DNA of 64,000 bases from an uncultured Lachnospiraceae bacterium (GTDB lineage Bacteria > Bacillota > Clostridia > Lachnospirales > Lachnospiraceae). The stretch is taken from assembly GCA_910576975.1 (NCBI GenBank), contig CAJTJY010000012.1:1-64000 (forward strand). Direction: 5' to 3'. A program made the position numbers and the translations under genes. This document shows, piece by piece, positions 35,285-42,427 of the stretch; the first letter of the stretch is position 1; the number at the start of each line of letters is the position of its first letter. The notes beneath the pieces were generated by a model. The model saw only the letters and a program-made list of their open reading frames with translations. It made no database searches and had not been told where the DNA came from.

Positions 35285-35818
35285 TCATAAGGCATACTCT
35301 AACTGACATTCATCTGGCTCCGACTCAGCAAGCTCCTTATGATATTCTTCTGCCTCCACACAACCCAGAGCATGGTAAAATGCCTGGGTTTCCTGTGCAG
35401 GATGCGCCGAGATATAAAGCTTCTGCGCCCCGAGGCTTCTTGCTCCCTTGACAGCACAGCTAAACAGCCCCCGCCCTAGCCCCCAGCCCCTGCTCTCACA
35501 GGAGACATGAATACAGGACAATTGAACATACTGACTCTTGCTTCCGAAATGATGATTCTCCACAGAGGCAAATCCGACGAGCCGTTCTTTTACAAATGCG
35601 CCGAACACGAATCCCCCAGTATCTACTGTGTTTTTGAGGCATTTCACCAAAAATTCATACTGTGCGTCGCTCCACTCTTCCACATAGAATTTATCTTCCA
35701 AGACCCAGCTCCTTTCTTCTTTGATCCAGCACTTTGTAACCACCTGATGACGGTCAAAGCTTCGGAATAACGCTTTCGTAATCTGGGTTCTTGATAGTAT
35801 TTGATATGAAACGTACAT
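35285..35818 (-). CDS. GNAT-family N-acetyltransferase
   Basis: Second acetyltransferase in the window, 177 residues, unlike the one at 32454. GNAT features are the LSCIHVSCESRGWGLGRGLFSCAV stretch, with the acetyl-CoA loop RGWGLGRGL, and the later AHPAQETQAFYHALGCVEAE. The AGGTGAGG site and start lie at the end of proA, which it follows by one base, so translation is likely coupled. Substrate unknown. Link to proline synthesis is positional only. Confidence 0.85.
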   Translation of the reverse strand: MYVSYQILSRTQITKALFRSFDRHQVVTKCWIKEERSWVLEDKFYVEEWSDAQYEFLVKCLKNTVDTGGFVFGAFVKERLVGFASVENHHFGSKSQYVQLSCIHVSCESRGWGLGRGLFSCAVKGARSLGAQKLYISAHPAQETQAFYHALGCVEAEEYHKELAESEPDECQLEYAL

Positions 35819-35819
35819 A

Positions 35820-37073
35820 TTACGGCCTCACCTGTCCATTTCCATAAACGATATACTTTGTGCTTGTCAATTCTTTTAAGCCCATAGGACCTCTGGCATG
35901 GAGTTTTTGGGTACTGATCCCGATTTCTGCTCCAAACCCAAATTCAAAGCCATCCGTAAAGCGTGTAGATGCATTTACATATACGGCGGCAGCATCAACC
36001 TCGTCTAAGAACTTCTGGGAGTTATGGTAATCATTGGTGATGATCGCCTCAGAATGACCAGTATTGTAACGGTTGATATGCGAGATTGCCTCCTCGATAC
36101 CAGGCACCGTCTTCACAGATAATATATAATCCAGGTATTCCGTCCCCCAGTCCTCTTCTGTCGCAGGCAAAATATCTGCGCACGCACTTCTGCTGGCTTC
36201 GTCCCCTCTGAGTTCGACATTTTTTTCTTTTAATCTCTGCGCCAATGCTGGAAGAAGCGCATCCTTTATGTTCTGATGCACCACCAAGGATTCACAGGCA
36301 TTGCACACGCCAATCCGTTGGGTTTTTGCATTAACGATAATATCCATCGCCATCGAAAGATCTGCACTCTGGTCCACATAGATATGACAATTCCCAGTTC
36401 CTGTCTCAATCACCGGAACCGTGGCATGTTCCACCACGGTACGGATCAGCCCTGCTCCGCCCCTGGGAATCAGAACATCCACATACTGATTGAGGCGCAT
36501 AAACGTTTCTGCCGTCTCATGACTGGTATCTGTGATAAGCTGGATCGCATCTGCTGGAAGAGAACATTTTGCCAATGCATCCCGCAATACCGTCGTTATC
36601 GCACTATTAGAATGAATGGCATCTTTTCCGCCTCTTAGAATTACTACATTCCCAGCTTTAAAACAAAGACCGAAAGCATCTGCGGTCACGTTGGGACGGG
36701 ACTCATAGATAATTCCAATCACGCCCAGGGGAACTCTTTTCTGACCGATCATCAATCCGTTTGGGCGCTGCTTCATAGACAATACCTCTCCTACCGGATC
36801 TTCCAAATCCGCAATCTGCCTCAGTCCTTCTGCCATCTGGGCAATCCTTGCCTCCGTCAGCTGCAGACGATCCACCAGAGCAGCAGCCATCTGATTTTTC
36901 CGTGCTTGTTCCACATCCAGTTTATTTTCTGCCAGCAACATTTCTATTTGGCTTATCAACGCATCTGCCGACGCCCGTAATACTTCATTCTTCTCGTTGG
37001 TTGACAGCGTACGAAGAACCTCCTTTGCTCTTCTCGCCTTTTTTCCGATTTCTTCTAATGTAAGATTTTTCAT
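35820..37073 (-). CDS. proA: Gamma-glutamyl phosphate reductase
   Basis: NADPH-dependent reductase making glutamate-5-semialdehyde, second step of proline synthesis. The 417-residue protein shows IGIIYESRPNVTADAFGLC, the LRGGKDAIHSN stretch and the catalytic cysteine C260 in GVCNACESL. The start is set at 37073, five bases after GGAGG; an in-frame ATG four codons earlier contains the site itself. It has its own promoter (37129-37157). The partner proB lies about 3 kb upstream at 39941-40789, separated by the opposite-facing sigV-rsiV pair. Confidence 0.96.
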   Translation of the reverse strand: MKNLTLEEIGKKARRAKEVLRTLSTNEKNEVLRASADALISQIEMLLAENKLDVEQARKNQMAAALVDRLQLTEARIAQMAEGLRQIADLEDPVGEVLSMKQRPNGLMIGQKRVPLGVIGIIYESRPNVTADAFGLCFKAGNVVILRGGKDAIHSNSAITTVLRDALAKCSLPADAIQLITDTSHETAETFMRLNQYVDVLIPRGGAGLIRTVVEHATVPVIETGTGNCHIYVDQSADLSMAMDIIVNAKTQRIGVCNACESLVVHQNIKDALLPALAQRLKEKNVELRGDEASRSACADILPATEEDWGTEYLDYILSVKTVPGIEEAISHINRYNTGHSEAIITNDYHNSQKFLDEVDAAAVYVNASTRFTDGFEFGFGAEIGISTQKLHARGPMGLKELTSTKYIVYGNGQVRP

Positions 37074-37128
37074 TTGACCCTCCAAATCTATATACTATCG
37101 CAGGATCTCCCCCCAAGTTTATGATTCT

Positions 37129-37157
37129 AGTATAACAATTCTTTTTTACTTTGTCAT
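37129..37157 (-). promoter_or_regulatory. Extended -10 promoter for proA
   Basis: On the minus strand ATGACA (37152-37157), 17 bases, TATACT (37129-37134) preceded by TGT, giving an extended -10. It lies 56 bases before the proA start. Confidence 0.7.
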
Positions 37158-37241
37158 TCCTTATCATGATAATATAAAATTTCAGATACTGCAACTTTTT
37201 CTAATTTTGCCACGTCTAACGTTTGAATGGTAAAATAATCA

Positions 37242-37304
37242 GGCTGTGGCACTAACACATGGAACAAATCTATGCCTTGTAATTTATGTTAGTGCCACAA
37301 GCCC
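37242..37304. repeat. Family A miniature element
   Basis: A 63-base version lacking the central part: GGCTGTGGCACTAACA at the left pairs with TGTTAGTGCCACAAGCC at the right. The segment GGAACAAATCTATGCCTTG matches the right arm of copy 2. Compared with copies 1 and 2 the stem base pair in GTCGCAC/GTGCGAC is changed on both sides to GTGGCAC/GTGCCAC. It lies between the proA promoter and sigV. Confidence 0.75.
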
Positions 37305-37351
37305 TAAAGGCAAAAGAATAGGGATTTGCGAAACTCATTAATTTTATGAAC

Positions 37352-37412
37352 TTCATATACAATTCAAAAACTATGAAAAAATTTTAATGAAATTATAGTA
37401 ATTGTATATGAA
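37352..37412 (+). promoter_or_regulatory. Inverted repeat upstream of sigV
   Basis: A perfect 13-base inverted repeat, TTCATATACAATT (37352-37364) and AATTGTATATGAA (37400-37412), encloses an inner ACTAT/ATAGT pair. It is 67 bases before the sigV start in an AT-rich region with no clear sigma-A or classical ECF promoter. It could be an operator or an RNA hairpin in the sigV leader. Confidence 0.55.
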
Positions 37413-37478
37413 ATTTTGATAATTTTTTAGTTTCACAATTTCCTAGGCAAAAGAAAAATGAAAGGAGCAAGTAATGTA

Positions 37479-37973
37479 ATGAATATACCAACGATGCAGT
37501 CATTCGTAGAACAGGAGCTGCTTGCCAACTACGCTTCCATGTACCGTTTTGCCTACAGCTATGTAAAAAATGAAGCAGACGCCATGGATATCGTGCAAGA
37601 GAGCGCTTACCTTGCCATAAAAAACGCTTCCGCCATTCAGGACAAGCGCTATGTCAAATCATGGCTGTTCCGCATTGTAATCAATACCTCGATCTCCCTC
37701 CTACGCAAACAGAGACATGAGATATTTGAAGAACATGCATCAGAACAGGGAGCAGAAGACACGTATGCCGACTTTGATACCATGGAAGCTTTAGATATTT
37801 TGAACAAAAGAGAACGAACCGTAATCATTCTTCGCTTTTTTGAGGAATGGAAGCTTCAAGATATTGCCAATGCCCTGGATGAGAATCTAAATACCGTAAA
37901 AAGCATCTTATACCGCAGTCTCAAGAAACTCAAAACCGAATTAATGAAAGGGGAAGTTTGCCATGAAACATAA
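37479..37973 (+). CDS. sigV: ECF sigma factor, SigV-like
   Basis: Extracytoplasmic-function RNA polymerase sigma factor. The 164-residue protein has region 2 (about 18-75; YASMYRFAYSYVKNEADAMDIVQESA, key parts FAYSYVKN and DIVQES; then VKSWLFRIVINTS) and region 4 (about 105-155; NKRERTVIILRFFEEWKLQDIANAL then NTVKSILYRSLKKLK). The start ATG 37479 lies 11 bases from AAAGGAG; an ATG at 37458 overlaps that site. It overlaps rsiV by 11 bases. SigV with RsiV responds to lysozyme in Bacillus and Clostridioides (family knowledge); no oatA or pdaV target gene is beside it here. Confidence 0.85.
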   Translation: MNIPTMQSFVEQELLANYASMYRFAYSYVKNEADAMDIVQESAYLAIKNASAIQDKRYVKSWLFRIVINTSISLLRKQRHEIFEEHASEQGAEDTYADFDTMEALDILNKRERTVIILRFFEEWKLQDIANALDENLNTVKSILYRSLKKLKTELMKGEVCHET

Positions 37974-38904
37974 CTTTACAGAAGCCAAAAAAAATTACCA
38001 AAAGATTCCTGTGCCACCAGAATTAGAATCAATGTTAAAGCAATCTATTGCACAGGCCAAAGCTGATATGGAACAGGAAAATCATACACCGGGAACGCAT
38101 CAAAAAAAGGCGTCCACTAATCCTCGTTTCCGTCGTTATGCGCTGCGCGGGACCGGCACAGCCGCAGCCGCTGTCTTTGCCATTGCCTTACTGGCAAATT
38201 CCAGCGCTTCGATCTCACACGCCATGAAAGACATCCCGATCATAGGCGTGATAGCGCAGGTGGTTACTTTCCGGGAATATCAACACAAGGAAAACAACAT
38301 GGAGGCGGATTTAAAAATTCCTGAAATTCAGGTCAAAGATAAGGACGGCATCATTTTAGAGGATTCCTCCAAAGAGCTTAACGACGCCATTCAATCCTAT
38401 ACCGATGAGATCATTGCAGCCTATGAGGCGGACGTCAAAGCTGCCGGAAGCGAAGGCCTCGAAAATATATCATTGGATTATGATGTCGTTACAGATAATC
38501 CGTCATTGTTTTCACTACGTTTTGAACAATGTATTACCATGGCTGGCGCAAGCCAGAGTCAGAAAATCTACCATATTGACAAAAACACTGGCAAAATGAT
38601 TTCCTTAAAAGACCTATTTAAAGAAAATGCAGATTATCAGACAGTCATTTCCGACAATATCAAAACGCAGATGAAGCAGCAGATGACAGAGGATGAAAAT
38701 AAAATTTACTGGCTTAACAGCGATACGCCAGAATGGGATTTCACCGCAATTCCCAGTGATGTCAATTTCTATGTCAATCAATCTGGGAAATTAAACATTG
38801 TATTTGACGAATACCAGGTCGCCCCCGGCTTTATGGGAATTGTCACTTTTGAAATTCCAACGGAAATTCTCAAACCCATCGTAAAAGAAGGGTATTTAGA
38901 CTAG
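37963..38904 (+). CDS. rsiV: RsiV-like transmembrane anti-sigma factor
   Basis: Anti-sigma factor that should hold SigV at the membrane. The 313-residue protein has a cytosolic N terminus (about 1-60), one membrane segment near 63-85 (AAAAVFAIALLA), and an outer part with the RsiV/DUF3298-type domain (about 165-310; HIDKNTGKMISLKDLFKE, FYVNQSGKLNIVFDEYQVAPG). In the known family this domain binds lysozyme and triggers signal-peptidase cleavage; whether this one does is inference. The AAAGGGGAAG site lies inside sigV. Its TAG stop is part of the left end of the family B repeat. Confidence 0.85.
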   Translation: MKHNFTEAKKNYQKIPVPPELESMLKQSIAQAKADMEQENHTPGTHQKKASTNPRFRRYALRGTGTAAAAVFAIALLANSSASISHAMKDIPIIGVIAQVVTFREYQHKENNMEADLKIPEIQVKDKDGIILEDSSKELNDAIQSYTDEIIAAYEADVKAAGSEGLENISLDYDVVTDNPSLFSLRFEQCITMAGASQSQKIYHIDKNTGKMISLKDLFKENADYQTVISDNIKTQMKQQMTEDENKIYWLNSDTPEWDFTAIPSDVNFYVNQSGKLNIVFDEYQVAPGFMGIVTFEIPTEILKPIVKEGYLD

Positions 38905-39066
38905 TGTCTTGTCTCGTTGACATTTAGTGAAATTGCGCAGGATATTTGTTCATCTGCAAGGCGGATTTTCGACGGCGTAGCGGTGGCTACGGCTAGAAAA
39001 TCTAACACGGCAGATGGGCAAATAGACAAGTGAGTTTAGCTAATTATCAATGAGACAAGACACTAG
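38901..39066 (+). repeat. Family B hairpin element, copy 1
   Basis: A 166-base element bounded by 20-base inverted repeats CTAGTGTCTTGTCTC.. (38901) and ..GAGACAAGACACTAG (39066), which pair fully with one G-T pair. Inside are a second stem ATTTGTTCATCTGC/GCAGATGGGCAAAT (two T-G pairs), a third GATTTTC/GAAAATC and a terminal hairpin CGTAGC-GGTG-GCTACG. Its two ends supply the TAG stops of rsiV (plus strand) and the 5-formyl-THF ligase gene (minus strand). The orientation given is the strand on which the mismatches become G-T pairs. Confidence 0.85.
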
Positions 39067-39623
39067 CCCCTAGGAAAATAAAATCTTTGCTCTGTAACTA
39101 TCATGTCCATAAAAATATCCTCCTTGCCGCAGGGCGCCTTAGGAATGATCTGCACCTCATAACAGATTCCAATTTTACGGCATTGAGGATATTTAACAAA
39201 ATAGCGGTCATAATAGCCCTTTCCATATCCCATGCGCCCCCCTTGCTCATCAAAAACAAGTCCTGGAACCAGCACCAGTGGATCCGCTTTTTCAATCCGC
39301 TTCGTTCCCGTTGGTTCCATGACGCCAAAGGTTCCCTTTTTAAATTCTGTCAGCGCATCAATCTGGTAAAAATCCATATCATCACCGCAAACTCTCGGAA
39401 ACGCCGCCCTTTTTCCCAATGACAATGCCTGCTCTGCCAAAGAAAGAAGATCCGCTTCACTTCCCAAAGGATAGTAAAAATATACTGTTTCCGCATTCAA
39501 AAAACATCGGTGGCTCCCAAGCGTCTCGCAGATTTTCCCAGACAGTGAAGAAATTTCTGCCTGACTAAGTGCATCACGCTTGTGTTTTGCCTCTGTTCGA
39601 AACAGGCTTTTGAGCTCCGCCAT
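39063..39623 (-). CDS. 5-formyltetrahydrofolate cyclo-ligase
   Basis: Converts 5-formyl-THF to 5,10-methenyl-THF with ATP. The protein has the basic N-terminal helix LKSLFRTEAKHKRDAL, the YFYYPLGSEAD substrate region, and the ATP-binding LVPGLVFDEQGGRMGYGKGYYDRYF stretch (key parts PGLVFD and GYGKGYYDRY). The start is uncertain: ATG 39623, six bases after AGAGG, gives the usual 186 residues. ATG 39707 follows GGGAG and would add 28 unconserved residues overlapping the DUF896 gene. Its TAG stop is inside the family B repeat. Confidence 0.9.
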   Translation of the reverse strand: MAELKSLFRTEAKHKRDALSQAEISSLSGKICETLGSHRCFLNAETVYFYYPLGSEADLLSLAEQALSLGKRAAFPRVCGDDMDFYQIDALTEFKKGTFGVMEPTGTKRIEKADPLVLVPGLVFDEQGGRMGYGKGYYDRYFVKYPQCRKIGICYEVQIIPKAPCGKEDIFMDMIVTEQRFYFPRG

Positions 39624-39678
39624 GGTAAGCCTCTGACATTCTGATCCTCCCCTGCCCCAGTTGATATTCCCGTTTTGC

Positions 39679-39906
39679 TTATGAGAGATCTTCTGCTTTC
39701 TTTCCATATTTTTCTCCCAAATTTTCCGTAGTGCCATCTAGATTTACCACGTCTATATTATCAAGCTGCGCACGCAGGTTCCGCCGTATCGTTGCAACAT
39801 ATTCTTTTCGCAGCAAATCCTGTTCCCTTTTTTCCTCCTCAGTAAGTCCTTCTGCCTTTGCCCTTCTGGCAAGCTCATTGATTCTGTCGATTTTAGTCTG
39901 ATCCAT
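39679..39906 (-). CDS. DUF896 protein (YnzC-like)
   Basis: Small DUF896 protein of 75 residues, starting MDQTKIDRINELARRAKAEG and containing LTEEEKREQDLLRKEYV; homologues such as Bacillus YnzC form a helical hairpin and are linked to the SOS-regulated yneA operon. The function is unknown. The ATG 39906 follows GGAGG at five bases; the open frame upstream overlaps proB and is not used. It lies 34 bases after proB. Confidence 0.92.
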   Translation of the reverse strand: MDQTKIDRINELARRAKAEGLTEEEKREQDLLRKEYVATIRRNLRAQLDNIDVVNLDGTTENLGEKYGKKAEDLS

Positions 39907-39940
39907 TTTTACCTCCAAATTGCTTAATTTTGTTATTCGG

Positions 39941-40789
39941 TCAATCCATGCTCTCTTCAATAAAGTCCGCCACATAGAAATCTTCATCAAAATGCTGGCG
40001 GAATAAGGTGCCTACAAACTTCCCCTGGAAAATTTCATGCAAAATCCCCACATCTTTCCCATTGGCAATTACCATGTCTGCTCCTGACAATGTGGCGATG
40101 CGTGCCGCAGTCAGTTTCGTCTCCATGCCCCCTGTGCCTACGTCGCTCCCGGTACTGTCCTTAGCCATGGAAAGCACCGCCTCGTCCAATTCTTCCACCA
40201 CGTCAATAAGCTTTGCCTTGGGATTTTCTCTGGGATCATCCGTAAACAACCCGTCAATATCCGAAAGAAGAATTAACAGATCCGCCCCCGTAAGCGCTGC
40301 CACAATCGCAGATAAGCTGTCATTGTCTCCAATCCGCATCTCATAAGTAGACACCGTGTCATTTTCATTGACAATCGGAATCACTCCCAGACGAAACAAT
40401 TCCTCAAAGGTATTCTGCGCATTTTTCCGAGAAACATTATCCAACATGGTTCCCTTGGTCATTAAAACCTGCCCTACTGTCTGATGGTACTCGGCAAACA
40501 TCTTCTGATATGTCATCATTAGCCTTGCCTGCCCTACCGCCGCACAAGCCTGTTTGGTAGAAATATTCTTGGGACGTTCCTGAAATCCCATCACCTGCCG
40601 CCCCACCGCAATAGCGCCGGAGCTTACCAGGCACACATCTATTCCCTGGTTGCGGATGTCACAGAGTTCCCGCACCAGCTTCTCCAATTTTGTAAAATTC
40701 AGCTTTCCCGTAGCCTCATGCTGTAAAGACGACGACCCGATTTTTACTACGACTCTTTTTTTATCTGCAAAGTATTCTTTTCTGTCCAT
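39941..40789 (-). CDS. proB: Glutamate 5-kinase
   Basis: First enzyme of proline synthesis, phosphorylating glutamate. The 282-residue protein has the amino acid kinase fold: VVVKIGSSSL near residue 12, LVSSGAIAVG, NENDTVST and DNDSLSAIVA, then LLSDIDGLFTDDPR and VGTGGMETKL. The C-terminal PUA domain of E. coli ProB is absent, a known variant. The start is set at 40789 with AAGGAG 13 bases upstream, a rather long spacing. A family B repeat lies just upstream, so its promoter must be within or beyond that repeat. Confidence 0.94.
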   Translation of the reverse strand: MDRKEYFADKKRVVVKIGSSSLQHEATGKLNFTKLEKLVRELCDIRNQGIDVCLVSSGAIAVGRQVMGFQERPKNISTKQACAAVGQARLMMTYQKMFAEYHQTVGQVLMTKGTMLDNVSRKNAQNTFEELFRLGVIPIVNENDTVSTYEMRIGDNDSLSAIVAALTGADLLILLSDIDGLFTDDPRENPKAKLIDVVEELDEAVLSMAKDSTGSDVGTGGMETKLTAARIATLSGADMVIANGKDVGILHEIFQGKFVGTLFRQHFDEDFYVADFIEESMD

Positions 40790-40811
40790 GATAGATGAAT
40801 TTCTCCTTCCT

Positions 40812-40977
40812 ACTGGTGTACTGACATGTTGGTATTTAACAAAATTACGCAGGATATTTGTCTTTCTGCAAGGCAGATTTTCGACGGCGTAGCGGTGGCT
40901 ACGGATAGAAAATATAACGCAGCAGATGAGCAAATAGGCAAGTAAGTTTGTCTATTTATCAGCATGTCAGTACACTA
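40812..40977 (+). repeat. Family B hairpin element, copy 2
   Basis: Same architecture as 38901-39066. Outer arms begin TGGTGTACTGACATG (40812) and end CATGTCAGTACACTA (40977), pairing over 19 bases with three G-T pairs and no mismatch on the plus strand. Outer-arm sequence differs from copy 1 at several paired sites, while the centre GACGGCGTAGCGGTGGCTAC is identical. The second stem is weaker here (two mismatches). The right end contains the TAG stop of the membrane protein gene at 40975. Confidence 0.85.
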
Positions 40978-42303
40978 ACGTGCTGTGATTTTAGCATTGG
41001 GGTAAATGCGCTCCATGCGCTGATCTGGAAATTGCTCGTCAATCCATGCGCCTAAGCCATGTTCTGCAGGAATGCCCTGCGCCCGCTCGCTGTAACGCCC
41101 CATCGCAAGCCCCGAGAGACAAACATTAAAGATCATAAACGCAAGCATCACATAACTGATCCAAGTTCCTGCCCTCTTGGGCACTTTTTCAATCCAGCAA
41201 GACACTCTGGGATAGCAAATCTTCATCCACACCAAAGCGGCAATTCCCCAGAAAAAGCAATAAAGCAGGTTGATGCGTCCTCCCAAGTTAAAAGGAATTG
41301 CGCTGTAATCCCAAAATATGGTTCCAAATACCAACTCCGTAAACACGCTGCAAATATATTCATACGCCCCGCCCAAAAGAGTTCCCGCAAGAAAAATATA
41401 GCGGTCCTCCCTATTTCGGTAACGATAAAGAAGAATAGTAGCGCCTGCAACTCCCAGTCCCCACACGAGGCTGAAAGGTCCGTAAACCACACTGCTGCGG
41501 CTCATCCAGCGCCCCATGGTCATACGGCAGAATACTGTCTCTGTCAAATCACCAAGAAACGCACCTAATAGGAAAATCCATAATACTTTGTGAAAGCTGC
41601 ACCCATAGGCAAAGATATTCTGTTTCCGAAGAAGCTCCTTGTGCTCTTGCTCCTCCTCAAACTCCCGTTTTTCCAGTTTCGGAAATGCGCGGTTGATACG
41701 GCGGTGCACCACTTTTACGATAAATCCCTGCAAAGAACGTGATGCCTGGTTCAGCCCGTCTGCAATCTCCAAGAACGCAGGATTTTGATTCTTCAATTTC
41801 ATCAACGCCGCAGTGGTCGTTCCTGTATCAATCACAAGCAGAGCTACTAAAATGATCAGAATCACCATGCCTGGGAGCCCCGGAGACTTTCGAATAACCA
41901 TCAGAAGCAGCGGATTTATGAATTTCATTACAATGATCCCCAGAGTTCCCCAGGTAATCGCTGTCGCAGCACAGATATAGCCTCCTGCCTGAAACCGCCT
42001 GCCAGAATAATCCCATAGCCGCAGGTGAAACAGCTTTTCCATGGCAAGGCCTGTCATAAGTTCAGTCACAGTTCCCACGATTAGACATCCCAAAAACAGA
42101 TAAAACCATCCTTCTTTCAAGGAATCCATAAAAATCAGCATAAATACCATAGAAAATCCATAAACCGGACAAATCATCCCATTCAAAAATCCCCGGTTTA
42201 CAAAACGCTTCCGGTCTGCCGCTGCATAAACCACCTCCAGGCACCATCCTAGAAAACTATAAGCAAAAAACAGCCAAAACACCTCATAAGCAGTGTATAT
42301 CAT
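40975..42303 (-). CDS. Duplicated CmpB-type membrane protein
   Basis: Integral membrane protein of the family named putative ABC-transporter type IV (ABC_trans_CmpB). The domain appears twice in the 442 residues. The first copy is about 1-150 (YEVFWLFFAYSFLGWCLEVVYAA, key part SFLGWCLE; then FHLRLWDYSGR). The second is about 240-390 (WIFLLGAFLGDLTETVF; then GTIFWDYSAIPFNLGGRINLLYCFFWG, key parts FWDYS and GRINL). A charged loop of about 80 residues links them. The start is set at 42303, seven bases after TAGGAGA. Transport is not demonstrated for this family, and no ATPase gene is adjacent. Its stop is in a family B repeat end. Confidence 0.85.
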   Translation of the reverse strand: MIYTAYEVFWLFFAYSFLGWCLEVVYAAADRKRFVNRGFLNGMICPVYGFSMVFMLIFMDSLKEGWFYLFLGCLIVGTVTELMTGLAMEKLFHLRLWDYSGRRFQAGGYICAATAITWGTLGIIVMKFINPLLLMVIRKSPGLPGMVILIILVALLVIDTGTTTAALMKLKNQNPAFLEIADGLNQASRSLQGFIVKVVHRRINRAFPKLEKREFEEEQEHKELLRKQNIFAYGCSFHKVLWIFLLGAFLGDLTETVFCRMTMGRWMSRSSVVYGPFSLVWGLGVAGATILLYRYRNREDRYIFLAGTLLGGAYEYICSVFTELVFGTIFWDYSAIPFNLGGRINLLYCFFWGIAALVWMKICYPRVSCWIEKVPKRAGTWISYVMLAFMIFNVCLSGLAMGRYSERAQGIPAEHGLGAWIDEQFPDQRMERIYPNAKITAR

Positions 42304-42357
42304 TTTCTGTCTCCTATTCATTGTCAATTTTTCATGATTTCTTAGGACAAGACTATG

Positions 42358-42416
42358 AAAAACCGTTTCTCCCTGGATCCACAAAATCATAAAAGGACCG
42401 CAAAGAAGAAACGGTT
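42358..42416 (-). terminator. Terminator of the rnf operon
   Basis: On the minus strand AACCGTTTCT (42407-42416) pairs with AGAAACGGTT (42361-42370) around a 36-base loop, and TTTTT follows. It lies 11 bases after the rnfB stop and before the membrane protein gene. Confidence 0.8.
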
Positions 42417-42427
42417 ATTGATTAAAT

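Noticed and set aside
17658..40977. Repeated sequences considered as CRISPR or insertion sequences.
   Set aside because: They are dispersed, not regularly spaced, contain no spacers and carry no transposase gene.
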